In this document: positions 10,992-22,148 of the stretch, one piece after another
Position numbering within the stretch: position 1 is the stretch's first letter
How the letters are laid out: each line of letters begins with the position of its first letter
DNA from: Fulvia fulva
Lineage: Eukaryota > Ascomycota > Dothideomycetes > Mycosphaerellales > Mycosphaerellaceae
Reading direction: 5' to 3'
Assembly: GCF_020509005.1 (NCBI RefSeq)
Contig: NC_063012.1
Coordinates: forward strand, 4,836,001 to 4,900,000
DNA: 64,000 bases
Notes under the pieces: generated by a model
Database searches by the model: none
What the model was told of the DNA's origin: nothing
What the model saw: only the letters and a program-made list of their open reading frames with translations
Program-made: the position numbers and the translations under genes

Positions 10992-11725
10992 GGGGCTGAA
11001 CTCGTTGAGACATACGCACCGTCACGTGCAGCTCCTCGCTCCACCTTCCACATCATCGCTCTCCAAGCTTCAAACTTCACGAGTCCCACTTCTTCCGCTC
11101 TGTTGTCTTTCTCAACGACGACTGCCGTCTAGACCACGACTGACAACACGATGAATGCATGTTCCACCACTGTGTTTCACGCATAGGCTCCATGTCGCAC
11201 TGCCAGCCCATTCTCGAGTACGTCGCCAGTTTTCGCCACGGCATCATCGGTCCGCAGGGTACGGCGCGTATTCCAGCGCTTCCAGCAGACGCCCAAGCAA
11301 GCATCGATTGGCGCTGCAAAGACGAGACGGATCCTCATCAAAATGCTCTCCATATTCCGACGCCGTCCCAGCTGCTTTGGAGGGAAACGCACCGACGTCA
11401 GTTCCACATGGCATCGTAGCAGCATGATTGCTCACGCGGCTCCGCGATATCGTCGACAGACCAATGAGACACCTGGTTGCATACTTCTACTGCTTCGTGC
11501 CACCGTCTCGGCAGTCTGGCCTTGATGTCGAGTCCAGTTTTCTTCCCTCAGATTCGTGCTCTCTACTGCAATCTACAACGACACGGCCGACTTTCTTTTG
11601 TAGCAGCACTTGCTCTCGTTTTCCTTGCTTACGATTTTCCTTGGGCGCGCTTCTTCTTCGCAGTTCTTCAAAACGAGGCGCTGGCGCCATTCACATACAC
11701 AAATACAGCTTTTTAGCCATCCGGC
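10992..11725. other. Intergenic region
   Basis: About 730 bp without a supportable gene. Short open frames overlap on both strands with no recognisable domain or codon bias. It likely holds the promoter and 5' leader of the membrane-protein gene at 11726. Confidence 0.45.
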
Positions 11726-14700
11726 ATGCACGCATTCGGCAGTAACCGGCGGAAGTCGTCTCAGCGCACCAAACGATCCCGACCTTTCGGAAAGCTCACA
11801 ATAGATACCAAATGCGCGAACCAAGGCAGAACCTTTCCATACGAATCTCGTGTTCCAGGGTTGAGCTTTGTTAGCTTTGAAGAGTCCGAGGCTCGCAAAA
11901 ACGCCAGTGTAGGCAGTGGTAGCCTCAAGCAACAGCTGGAGAACCGCACGCCGATTCAGCCTGGGCCAAAGCGAACACTTCCGGCTCCAGTAGCACACGT
12001 GGCTCCTGTAATCCCGGCACTTCCAGTACCTCAGAACAACCGTTCTGCTGCACAAAGCGATGAACTCTCGCGACAGGACTTGCTGGCGGTGCCTCTCAAC
12101 AAACGCATCAAAGGGTTACGTCCTTTTCCACTCGACCTCAGCAACGATGTTTCACCTTCTGACCAGGCTATGACCATTCGCATGACTTTCTCACCGTCGA
12201 CAGTCTCGAACTACACCAGGACACCCAACTCTCCAATTCTCCCGCGCTCGCCCGATGCCTGTCCACCAGTGATTGTCATTACGCCAGCAAAGGAGAGTTT
12301 CTCTCCGGACGCATTGGCACGCAAGGCCCAGCATCGGTCAGCCTCAAGCGTGTACTCCAGGTACACCAATTGTATGCCGAGATCGTATGGAGGCGACAAT
12401 GCTCCGCCGGTCCCTCCGCTCCCATCGTTTGTCAGCACGAAAGCTCAGAAGTCTTGGTTTTCGGACTTCAGCAGGGGCTCTGGTATCACCGCGTTCGAAG
12501 AAGATCTTCCATCAGCACGTTCTCAACAGGGGCCAGCATCGACCGACTGTGATGCTGTACACTTCAACAATAGTGTTCGACAATCGGCGCTGTCCGCGTC
12601 TGCCCTTCCGACACCACGACGCAGCAAAGGATGGTGGAATGTCATAACATCGCCATTCTCCGCAAAGTCAGCAACCACACCATTCTGGAGATCTCCGTCT
12701 CCAAGAGAGACGAACGAGGATGCCGAACCGATCCTGGACAAGTCTGCGAGCATGGGAATTTCGCACGGTGGAGTCATCTTCACCAACAGAACTTCGGAAG
12801 ATGATGAGTTGCGTTCAGCTCCAGCTGCTGGTCCTAACACGTTGATACATGACGATCTCAAACGAATGCCGAAGCGAGCTGATACAGCACCTGGAGCACT
12901 CGACATGGACCCCGCGAAAGTGAACATCTACAGGGTACCGAGTTCTGGTGAAGCTGCGGCATATTACAATGCCACCAGAATGTTCCCGAGTCTGTGTGGC
13001 AGCAGCACATCGAGAGCTATCGTCACGAGCGATGGCGATACCTGGAGCCCATCGCAGAGCGTCTTCATGCCCGAGCGTGACATCAAACGCCGCTCTGTAG
13101 CCAACGGTTCAGAGCATCAATCGATCAATGGGGATGAAAAGACGGAAGAAAAGCCGTTCAGCACGTCCACTGCGCCTGCTGTACCCCGTGGCATTGCGGC
13201 TGGACCGACTATCTTCTCAACTCCATCTGAGGATGAACTCCACAGCGCAGGCCTTTCGCGTGCCTTTCCCAAGCGCGGCTTGACAGAGGCAACCATGACT
13301 TCGCAACTGTCTCCACTTTCCGCTACCCCAATAGTTCAGGATGCTCAGATGGCTCGGTTTGCGGGCCCGCAGATAGTTTTTGGCGAACAAAGGCAAGTTC
13401 AGGTTGAGCAACAGGCGCCGACACCCTCTCACTACGGCCTTGGCTTCGCGACTATGGGTGCCGCTACCATCGACCATGAGTATCAACAAACGACAAGTCG
13501 GTCCCAGGTTGAATCCGGAAAGCAAGCTCCTCGACCTGTACACGTCAGGCAAGACTCGTACGGTCTGGGCATATCTGACGCCGAAACTGATGTGTGGCCA
13601 CCACCGCAATCACTGTGTGAGAAGCCACGACTAGGGACAGATCGCTTTGGCCAACTTACGGTGCGCAGCTTCGATATGGACAAGCCCTCGCGGCCGTGGT
13701 ACCGGCGCTTCTTCTGGCCCCTGGCAGCAGGTGTATCTGCTATGCTTTTGCTGATGATCGTGCTCATGGTCGTTTTCATCCCGCAACATCATGCAGATAT
13801 GCCAGTCCAGGCATCATGGGTCAACTTGACCGGGTTCCCTGCCCTGCCTGTGGGTATAAGTACTGTTGTCGAGCCAAAGAGCACTCAAGCAAGAGATACT
13901 TGTGTTGCTCCAAGCAAGATGTGGAGCTGCGCGACACCTGGTCAAGAAATTTCCAGCATTCCCAACTTCCGTTTCGAGATCAGGTTTCGCAACGGCACAC
14001 TTCCCAAGAACGAGACCATGGTGGAAATATCCAGCACTTCCACCACGAAGCGATGGCAGGATTCAAGTGCACTGCACAAATTCATCAGGAGGAGTCTGTG
14101 GTCAGACTACCTGTACTCTGCATCTCCCTCGGCGCCCTCTCAGAGAGATCAAGAGTTCCTGGGTCAGTACGCCGATAACGTAAGCGCACCTTACAATGGC
14201 GAAGAGACTCCCTTTTACATGTCGCTGCTCAATGCGGCTGCACTATCTTCGCCCAGGTCAAAGCTACAAGTCAGAGATGAGAGTTTCAGCTACCCTTACC
14301 CCGACGCATCCGACGCAGGACAGACCAATGCCTCAACGACGACAACAGATGACATCCCAAATGCCACCAAGTTGGCTGATGGCAAGCCGGTTGCGCAAGC
14401 ATTGTACCCACACGCAACCGCTCAACCTTTGCGTCTCTTCGATCGTGGCAAAGACTCCGAACACTACGGCTTCTACACCTACTTCGACCGCTCGATCTAC
14501 ATCAACAGCCTCACGGCCAATATCTCATCCAGCGAGAAGCTCACCAGCAACGTCGCCCTGGCAGATGCCTCAGCAGTCTGCACCTTCTCACAAACGCGAT
14601 TCTTGGTCCAAATCTGGACCCGCAAGCCCCTGATCAACAACGACCCCAACAGTGCAAACTCCATTACCTCAGCATCCAACTCCACGGCCAACGACACGAC

Positions 14701-14998
14701 AGCGCCCGGATCATTCCCATACGCAGTGACCATGACTCTCGACCGTCACGGCGGCAGCGCTTCCAAAAAGGGCGTCTACTGCTACGGCCTAGACTCGGAA
14801 CACCACGTCGTGGACTCTGCCAAGATCTGGCTCGCCGAAGACCGCGCGGCTGGGGGCACAATCGTCAACGCGGCCAGTGTGCCAAGTGCAACAAGCAGCA
14901 GCAGCAGCAGCAGTACAGTTTCGAAGCGTGATACAGAGTACAGCGGCATCGACGGTGGGACAGGAGGTTGCGGATGCGCTTGGCAGAATTGGTCATGA
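11726..14998 (+). CDS. Large single-pass membrane protein with disordered cytosolic region
   Basis: An uninterrupted 1,090-codon frame. Residues 1-655 are low-complexity, Ser/Pro-rich and basic, as in a disordered cytosolic tail. Residues 662-686 form one strong transmembrane helix (FFWPLAAG..LLLMIVLMVVFI) preceded by WYRR, fitting a type II orientation with the C-terminus outside. The outer part (about 690-1090) has many N-glycosylation sequons, paired cysteines (TCVAPSKMWSC) and a Ser-run near residue 1055 before a Cys-rich end (GCGCAWQNW). It resembles conserved uncharacterised Dothideomycete membrane proteins. I know no biochemical function for it. ATG at 11726 is the first in frame. No RIP or frame damage is seen, unlike the two genes before it. 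Confidence 0.8.
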   Translation: MHAFGSNRRKSSQRTKRSRPFGKLTIDTKCANQGRTFPYESRVPGLSFVSFEESEARKNASVGSGSLKQQLENRTPIQPGPKRTLPAPVAHVAPVIPALPVPQNNRSAAQSDELSRQDLLAVPLNKRIKGLRPFPLDLSNDVSPSDQAMTIRMTFSPSTVSNYTRTPNSPILPRSPDACPPVIVITPAKESFSPDALARKAQHRSASSVYSRYTNCMPRSYGGDNAPPVPPLPSFVSTKAQKSWFSDFSRGSGITAFEEDLPSARSQQGPASTDCDAVHFNNSVRQSALSASALPTPRRSKGWWNVITSPFSAKSATTPFWRSPSPRETNEDAEPILDKSASMGISHGGVIFTNRTSEDDELRSAPAAGPNTLIHDDLKRMPKRADTAPGALDMDPAKVNIYRVPSSGEAAAYYNATRMFPSLCGSSTSRAIVTSDGDTWSPSQSVFMPERDIKRRSVANGSEHQSINGDEKTEEKPFSTSTAPAVPRGIAAGPTIFSTPSEDELHSAGLSRAFPKRGLTEATMTSQLSPLSATPIVQDAQMARFAGPQIVFGEQRQVQVEQQAPTPSHYGLGFATMGAATIDHEYQQTTSRSQVESGKQAPRPVHVRQDSYGLGISDAETDVWPPPQSLCEKPRLGTDRFGQLTVRSFDMDKPSRPWYRRFFWPLAAGVSAMLLLMIVLMVVFIPQHHADMPVQASWVNLTGFPALPVGISTVVEPKSTQARDTCVAPSKMWSCATPGQEISSIPNFRFEIRFRNGTLPKNETMVEISSTSTTKRWQDSSALHKFIRRSLWSDYLYSASPSAPSQRDQEFLGQYADNVSAPYNGEETPFYMSLLNAAALSSPRSKLQVRDESFSYPYPDASDAGQTNASTTTTDDIPNATKLADGKPVAQALYPHATAQPLRLFDRGKDSEHYGFYTYFDRSIYINSLTANISSSEKLTSNVALADASAVCTFSQTRFLVQIWTRKPLINNDPNSANSITSASNSTANDTTAPGSFPYAVTMTLDRHGGSASKKGVYCYGLDSEHHVVDSAKIWLAEDRAAGGTIVNAASVPSATSSSSSSSTVSKRDTEYSGIDGGTGGCGCAWQNWS

Positions 14999-15209
14999 TA
15001 GATGAGACGACGAGAGAGCCAAGCATAGAAATGAGCTTTGGTCATCATTAGCTCTTAATCGTAATTATCGATACAATCTTGATATGCGTGGTAATTCTCG
15101 TGTATGCCGTTTCCCCAAAATGCGTCTGACGCATATCGCCATGCTGTTGAAAGTGACGTGGCTGTGGAGCCGGAAATGTGTGATCAAGACAACCGAAATG
15201 CGTAGGTCA

Positions 15210-16667
15210 TTAGGGATTGATTTGTTGTGCTGCCATTGCTTGGCCGAGAGCTGGGACCGCCGTACCGTCCTTCTCGGCGAAAAGAGTGTCGAGGGCGTCG
15301 TGGACTTCGAATTCTTCCAGGACTGCGCCAAAGCTGGAGAAGTCGTCAGAAAGTTGAACGCCACATGAGGCGGCTGAATGAACATACCCATAGCATCTAA
15401 CCTTGGCCGCCAGATTCCGCTTAACAAGTTCAATATCCCTCGCCTCAAGCTGCGCCACCCTTTCGTGCCCGAAAATCATGGACCACGCCATGACCGGAGT
15501 AATCTCACCTTCCCGATCCAGCGGCAAGCGTGAGCTCAACTGCATCAACTTTGTAAGCGTACCATTATCAATACCAACCGGCATCTGATGAGGATAAATC
15601 TCCGCCGGCTTCTGCTTCAAATGCGAATATGGGGGAGCTGTCTGCATAAGCGCGTGCCCGGACATGTGCTCGTGCTCCGAATCGTCAGAGTTCTCCATCG
15701 GGTGATGGATCGTCTGGCCCTCTTGGTTATGCGATCGGACCATGAGGTATTGCATGTGGTCCATGCAAGGCCGTTCGAGCCTGCAAGGAGAGAGTGAGCG
15801 TCAGCTGAGACGGATCTTGTTTGTCGCCTGGAACCTACCAGGGCATCTTGTCGGGAGGTTGACTAGTGCGGAGGTGGCGACGGGTAGGGACCTGGTATTG
15901 CAATGGGGTTGCCTTGGGAGTCGTACGTTAGGACGAAGTCGATGCCTATGCTATCGTAGTCGAGCCGATTCGATGGCATCTGCGCCATGCTGCGCATTTG
16001 ATTCGCTTGCACTGCGGCCATGTTCTGGGCGTGGGCGGACATTGCTGGAGGTGGTGGGCTGAAGCCGGTACTGTCGGATCCGATCTGGTAGCTGCCGGAT
16101 ATGCTACCACTTGAGCTGGGACCATAGCCGCTGTTCTCGCGCGAGAATTTGATAGGTGAGGTGCCGAAGTCGTACGAGATGCCATGTTGTGCGAGTAGCT
16201 CCTTGAGACGTCTGTTCTCGGCTAGCACTTCGTTCTTTTCTCGATTAGTCTCGGCGAAGACTTCTTTCAGGCGAAGCACTTCTTGCTCCAAAGCTTTTAT
16301 GTACAGCTCTTTGCGCTCGCGATGCGTTCTGTGGCCGTCAGCCGCCATGTACAAGAGAAGCATGGTCGCCATGTACGTACCTTTGTGCTTGCCGATTGAG
16401 CTCCTGCCTTCTTGTCAAGGCAGGTTTGCTATCAGGCTTGGGACCTCGACGCTTTGGTGGCTGTCCGTCTTGCACGATCATCAGTGCAGTCTTGGCGTGA
16501 TGGCATCGTGACTGTGGCTTACCTTTCGTCTGCTTTTTTTCGGGATTCAGGTTCTTGAAGAAGTTGAGATTGCTCAATGGACTCGCTTTGTCACTGCTTG
16601 CTGATGATGGGCCTGGGTGATACGCCATCATAACCGGCAACCTTGAGTTCGTCGGCACAGACATCAT
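15210..16667 (-). CDS. bZIP transcription factor (Yap-like)
   Basis: Five exons: 16667-16523, 16468-16381, 16328-15927, 15780-15388 and 15333-15210. They total 1,152 nt (383 residues), and every splice keeps frame. Splicing exon 2 to exon 3 completes the basic region NRQAQRTHRERK, which matches the N-x2-A-Q-x3-R-x-R DNA-contact pattern of fungal AP-1-like factors. A leucine zipper follows at once (LEQEVLRLKEVFAETN.., then LAENRRLKELL). A conserved C-terminal domain includes LERPCMDHMQYL. Donors are GTAAGC, GTACGT, GTACGA and GTATGT. The last intron has a CTGAC branch. The third intron (15926-15781) could instead be two shorter ones with a small exon around 15863-15838. The role is presumably nuclear stress or developmental gene control. 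Targets cannot be read from sequence. Confidence 0.85.
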
Positions 16668-18642
16668 TACATCAAGTCTCGCCTAAGCGCCGGATCTCGC
16701 GTGGCAGAGACGCTTGATGTCGATTCTGTGCGTCAGGACTCGCAGCCGCGATTATGAAGGGCTACTGTCAGCGCCTGATCGATTGTCGTATTTGATTGTG
16801 CACATTGACAGTGTAGCGCTTTTCCCGGACCAGGGACAGCGCGACGGACTGGGACCTTATTACAAAGGAGATGGTGACTGCGCATTGGGCTCAGGAGTGC
16901 CGTAGCAGGGTCATGGGCCATATCGCGATTGTTTGCCAAGTGGTACCGATCGATCATGTGCACGCCGGACAGACCTCGTGATTCGCACTGCGTCTGCACC
17001 CAATGCCAGACTTGATCGTCGACAAGGGTCGTCGATTCGTCGATATCGATTGTGGTCAGGCGATCCACGGGAATGGAGAGAAGGAGATGACCTACCGTAG
17101 CCAACATGGTGATCTCCTTGTGGCAAGCCATGCGGCATTGCGTGAGGTCCTGTCGAATACGTGGCCATGGTGGGCGCGGGCGGCCACGGCCACAGAGTGT
17201 GATGGTTGTCTGCGGTTGCTAGTCCCGATGTTAGCGGCGCGTAGTCGATCTGAATTGCGAGGATGGTTGAAAGGATGAGTGAGTTGTGAGGCCAGACATG
17301 GATTTGTGGAATGCATCGAGAAGTTTAAGAAGCATGCACAGTCAAGGCACGCCGGCCGTGTGCTTCGATGCCATGTCGACGAGAGGCACTTTTCTCAAAT
17401 GCTCATGTTCAGCAGACAAGTCTGATCGTTACTCGCGATGGCAGCACAGAAAGCACGAGTGACGACGGGAGTTGGGTTGGGCGAGTTGCAAAAGCGAATG
17501 AGGGAGCTGACCTTGGTCGTACGCAGGAACCCGTTTCCCTGATCCCAAGTCGGCAGTGGGCGGGTTGGTGCTGGAGGTGGGCACAGGAGCGCGGAGTGGT
17601 CACGATCGAGCGTGTGCTGCTGCCGCCGGCTAATTTGGAATGGCGCGGAGGGCAGCGGGCAGCGGGCAGTGGGCAGTGGGCAGTGGGCAGCGGGCAGCAG
17701 GCAGAGGGAGGGCTTGGCCGGCAGAGGGCAGCAGTCTTGGTGTGTGAGTGTGGGTGGGGATGTGGGTGTGAGTGTGGGTGCGATGGATTGCGTATGCTTC
17801 GTCTGTTGATCAAGCACCGCGAGCCGGGTCGCTGGAGCGTCTGAAGTGCCGTTTCAGGTGGGTACGTCGTTCGTGCAGCAGGACAGGCTCCAAGAATAAT
17901 ATCGACAGCAGCGAAAGAGGTGCGGCGCCAGATGCTTCGATGCTGTCGTGGCCGCTGTCGAGACGGCTATGTCGCACACAGCGCTACGGCTCCCGCAATA
18001 ATTGTCATGCGGTCGATCGGATGTTTATACTAGCCAAAGCGTAACAAAAGGCCTAGAACTGTGTTGATGGCGCTGCAGTTCCACTAATAATCAAAGCACG
18101 TCGCCGGGCATGCATGCATGCGGTGGCCAAGCGCTGCGCCTCGGTGCAGGAGGAGGGTGATGGAACACAGCGCGGATGGGAGAGACAATAGATAGATGGG
18201 TAGAAGTGACTTATCCCGGCCGTCTTGCCTTGTGCGCTCTCGACGGCCTGGCCTGGTCTGCATGAGTATCGGCAGCGCATCTGCATCTGAATCGCCGGCC
18301 CCACCCTCTCTCATGAGTCTCATCACACTACAGACTACAGACTAGTCTACAGTGCTGTGACTGCTCAGTGCTGTCCACACATGACACATTAGATTCTGCT
18401 GGGTGTCGGCGGCGACTAGACTAGGACTAGCCGAGAGAGGGATGGACCCATGTTGCATGCATGCCATCTGCCCATCTCGCTGCCGGGGCTGTGGGGCGCA
18501 CTCGTGACCACTGACGAATGTGACGATGAGGCTCTCTGTGCCGTCTACCAACCAAGACCTTGATGACGGCAGACAGACGGCCAGACTTATTCCTCACTGT
18601 ACTCACCGTCCTCATCACTTCACTGCACCAGCCACAGCACAC
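16668..18642. other. Long intergenic region between divergent bZIP and acyltransferase genes
   Basis: About 2 kb with no supportable gene. It contains a GGGCAGY heptamer array (17650-17706) and a GT-rich tract (about 17739-17780), which create spurious low-complexity open frames on both strands. It may hold long upstream control regions for the two divergently transcribed genes. Confidence 0.5.
17650..17706. repeat. Heptamer minisatellite GGGCAG(C/T)
   Basis: About eight tandem copies of a 7-bp unit (GGGCAGC or GGGCAGT, the last degenerate). It is visible directly in the sequence and non-coding. The heptamer period shifts frame, so long low-complexity open frames here are not genes. Confidence 0.85.
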
Positions 18643-19676
18643 ATGACGACCACGCTGTTTGCCACTCTCTGGACGCTGTTCTTGGCGGTGCGGTGTGCGC
18701 TCTTCACCCTGCCTTGGCTCTTGCACCTCCTCGTCTCAGACATCTTGCTTTCCTGTCTGCTCCCTGTCTCCGCTGTGGCCCCACACCTGGCATACAATCT
18801 CTCCTCCACCGTCGCCGAGTCGGTGTGGCACGCCATCCAGCTCATCTTCACCCGCCTCAACCGCGCCAAGATTGTTGTGTCCGGCATCGATGCCTTGCCT
18901 CCCCGCGAGAGTGCCATCGTCGTTTCCAATCATCTTGAATGGTGCGACTTCTACCTCATCCAGGAGCTCGCGCTGCGACGTGGTATGCTTGGCAAGTGTC
19001 GCTACTTTGCGAAAAGTCAGCTGAAGTGGGTGCCGTTTCTGGGCTGGGGTCTGTGGGCCATGGGCATGCCCTTGGTGACCAGGAAATGGACCCAGGATCA
19101 GCGAGAGATGGACAGAGTCTTCAATGGCATTCTGCAGCGTCGCTGGCCAGTGTGTGAGACTCCCATCGGTCGCGCCCATGGCTGAACGAACGTGTTGGCG
19201 CGCTTGCTAAACGCCTTGCAGGGCTCATCTCATACAGTGAGGCGACAAGAATCACAACCGCAAGACGCGAGGCAGCCGAAAGGTGGTGCAAAGCCAATGA
19301 CAAACCACTCGGCAAGCACGTACTGTATCCACGAACCAAGGGCTTCATCGCATGTGTACAGCAACTTCGTCAAGCGTCTCATGTCAACGCCGTCTACGAT
19401 GTCACGCTTGCGTATGCTAAAGATGGTCGCGTCTTCCAAGCTCCTCCTACCTTTGCGCAAACCCTCTCTCAACCTCACTTGGACCGAAGCTGGACTTTCT
19501 ACGTCCATGTAGACCGATATGAGCTTGATGTGCTGCCGTCTGAAGACGACCAGCTAGCGCAATGGCTCGAACGTCGATGGCTCAGCAAGGGTGAGCGTTT
19601 AGAGCAGCTGAACCAACGACTGGTCAAGAAAGAACCATGGCACGGCGACATAGTGTCCACAAGCAAGCTTGAATGA
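18643..19676 (+). CDS. 1-acyl-sn-glycerol-3-phosphate acyltransferase-like (PlsC/LPLAT family)
   Basis: Two exons, 18643-19153 and 19222-19676 (321 residues). The 68-nt intron (GTGAGA..TTGCAG) restores V-W-L-I across the junction. The N-terminus is hydrophobic, with one or two membrane segments (residues about 5-50). The catalytic acyltransferase box is NHLEWCDFY (NH-x4-D), and LYPRTKGF matches the downstream substrate-binding block of the AGPAT/LCLAT group. These enzymes acylate lysophospholipids such as lysophosphatidic acid at the ER. ATG at 18643 was chosen because the membrane segment follows directly. An in-frame ATG at 18523 would add 40 low-complexity residues. Substrate specificity cannot be assigned. 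Confidence 0.88.
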
Positions 19677-20356
19677 TCATGGACTTGGTGACACCGAAGT
19701 CCATTGTGCGACTGACTGCTGTCAGCTTGTTCACCACTGCTCGACGGATGGACATGCTATGAGACATTGGAGCGCATCCTTCACATGGCTCGCGCGAGCT
19801 ACGGCTGTCCCCGTACATCCTTGCGGCACTTGGTGCATATAGGACATCCCATCTGCCAACAAAGCGGCATGACTCTTACGGTAGCCAATAACCGGAGTTG
19901 CACAAGCCAGAGCGGCACTGGTTGAACGAAAGAACATCGGCGGCACACTGTGAGAAAGACAGAAACATACGTCCTCGACCTTTTACAGAGCATTAACGTC
20001 TCAGTGAGCAATGACCGACACAGATCTGCGCCTTCGCAAAAGCATTGAAGGGCTCTTTGGTTGCTCCAACGCCTCGTTCGAGCTGATACCTCGCATTGCT
20101 CGCCGCTTTCGACAAGCTGAGGCTGCCCCACCCCCAGCCTTCGCGGATCACTGATGGCTTACGGCCGCACTGCGCTCCGGCAGTCAATCATTTGCATGTT
20201 TGCACAGCAATACTACTATCGCCACGACGCAATCCTCGACCTGATGAATCACGATCTCAATCCTTCAGTCAGCTTCCACTTCGTGTCTTCCGGCGACCTC
20301 TCCATAAAAGCCAATGCCATGCCTTCACTCGCCATCACAATGCATTGCCTTACAAT
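19677..20356. other. Intergenic region upstream of P450
   Basis: About 680 bp without a supportable gene. The P450 frame stays open for 87 codons upstream of its ATG, but that stretch lacks P450 features and is taken as leader DNA. Confidence 0.5.
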
Positions 20357-21913
20357 ATGACGTCCTCATCACAAGTTGTCCTACTCTTGTTGTCCTTGGT
20401 AGCCTATGCGATAGCCAATAAGGTCATACGCTGGCACCGCTGCAGAGTGTTTGCCGAAAAGAACGACTGCAAAGAGCCCCACGGCATCTCGGGCCATGGA
20501 CCACTTGCTTTCCTCGATGGTTGGTGGCGCATAGGCCGCGTTCAGAAGATGTTGGAGACCGGCGAAGATCTATTAGACGACATCTTCGCAGACCAGTTCA
20601 AGGATGCCAATACCATTGAGCAGACACAATTTGAAGGGTCGAAATTGCTGGCCACCATCGAGCCCGCCAATATCCAAGCTATGCTGGCAACACAGTTCAA
20701 CGATTTCGGCATTGGATCGAGAAGAATCAATATGTTCTATCCTTTACTAGGCAACTCTATCTTTTCAAGCGATGGCCAGTCCTGGGCACACGCGCGGGCT
20801 TTGTTCCGGCCTCAATTCAGTCGCGAGCAGATCAACGATCTCGATGAAACAGAGAATGCCTCACGAGCTCTCATCAATGCCATCGGACCCGTCGACAGTG
20901 CTGGATGGACCAATGGCACTGAGTTGCAACCACTACTATACAGCTTCACGCTCGACACCGCGACGTCCTTCCTGTTTGGAGAATCGCTCAACTCTCTTTC
21001 CAGCCATAGCGCAGACCACGACAGCGCCGTACAGCAGTCCAACCAACAGTTTGCAGCAGACTTTGAGCTGGCTAGTGTATACATGATCTGGCGTATCCGG
21101 TTGCAAGCCTTGTATTGGGTCATGGACGGCATCAAGCTGCGTCAAGCAGCTGGCAGAATCCGGCGCTTTACCGAACGCTTCGTTCAATCAGCTCTCGACT
21201 CAAGCACCGATGAAAAGTCCTCGTGCAGAAGATACAACCTCCTCTCCGCGCTCGCAACCCAGACACAAAACAAGACAGAACTGCGTAACCAGACCCTCGC
21301 CATCCTCGTCGCAGGTCGCGATACCACCGCTGGCTTGCTAGGATGGTGCTTCATTCGCCTTGCTCTTCACCCTCACATCTTCACCAAGCTCCGCTCCATC
21401 ATTCTCTCGCAATTCCAGCCAGATGAACCCATTACCTTTGCCAGCGTCAAAGGCTGCAGGTACCTGCAACACTTCCTCAACGAAGTTCTACGCCTACACC
21501 CAAACGTTCCCATCAACAGCCGAGAAGCACTGAAAGATACAACACTCCCAACAGGCGGCGGCCCAGACGGCAAGGCTTCCATTGCGGTCCCGAAGGGTCG
21601 CTCTGTCACGTTCAGTGTATACCTCATGCATCGACGAAAGGACCTCTGGGGTGATGATGCCCTTGAGTTCAGACCTGAAAGGTGGGAACAGCGGATCGCT
21701 GCATGGCAGTATCTCCCATTCTCGGGCGGACCGAGGATATGTATCGGTCAACAGTTTGCGCTGACGGAAGCGAGCTATGTCCTCATCCGAATGCTGCAGC
21801 AGTTTGACGCAATTGAGCCAGTGGATCGTGCTAAAATGGCGAAGATGCGTAAGCAAATCGGTTTGACAATGTGGCCTGGTGATCAGGTGCACGTGAGGAT
21901 GCATAAGGCGTAG
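20357..21913 (+). CDS. Cytochrome P450, CYP52-like (alkane/fatty-acid omega-hydroxylase type)
   Basis: An intronless 518-residue frame starting at ATG 20357, directly before an N-terminal membrane anchor (VVLLLLSLVAYAIA). The P450 hallmarks are in order: I-helix AGRDTTAG, K-helix EVLR (ExxR), FRPERW, and the heme loop FSGGPRICIG with the thiolate Cys near residue 462. DIFADQF, FRPQFSREQI and the heme-loop form are typical of the CYP52 clan, which hydroxylates n-alkanes and fatty acids at the terminal carbon in the ER. Classical CYP52s usually read FNAGPRICLG, so SGG is a small departure. No pathway partners are adjacent, so it is probably a stand-alone assimilation or detoxification enzyme. 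Confidence 0.9.
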   Translation: MTSSSQVVLLLLSLVAYAIANKVIRWHRCRVFAEKNDCKEPHGISGHGPLAFLDGWWRIGRVQKMLETGEDLLDDIFADQFKDANTIEQTQFEGSKLLATIEPANIQAMLATQFNDFGIGSRRINMFYPLLGNSIFSSDGQSWAHARALFRPQFSREQINDLDETENASRALINAIGPVDSAGWTNGTELQPLLYSFTLDTATSFLFGESLNSLSSHSADHDSAVQQSNQQFAADFELASVYMIWRIRLQALYWVMDGIKLRQAAGRIRRFTERFVQSALDSSTDEKSSCRRYNLLSALATQTQNKTELRNQTLAILVAGRDTTAGLLGWCFIRLALHPHIFTKLRSIILSQFQPDEPITFASVKGCRYLQHFLNEVLRLHPNVPINSREALKDTTLPTGGGPDGKASIAVPKGRSVTFSVYLMHRRKDLWGDDALEFRPERWEQRIAAWQYLPFSGGPRICIGQQFALTEASYVLIRMLQQFDAIEPVDRAKMAKMRKQIGLTMWPGDQVHVRMHKA

Positions 21914-22148
21914 CTCTTCATGTCCTTTCTATGTTAACATAGCAAAACATTCCGCTCATAACGCTAGACATGACAGAGGGTAGTATGTTAACAGACTCTG
22001 TAGCAACCACGCTTTCCCCTTCCCAACTCCTCGCTAAGATGTCAGTAAAGATTTTGTCCCAATGCAGTGCTTTCATCAACTTTCAATTTTTGGCACGCTT
22101 CGCGCATCGTGAGCAGGGCATCCAGGCTCCGCTGTGAAGCACGTTTAA

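Noticed and set aside
17395..17844. Overlapping open frames around the heptamer array on both strands
   Set aside because: Low-complexity products of a 7-bp tandem repeat. No conserved domain or start context.
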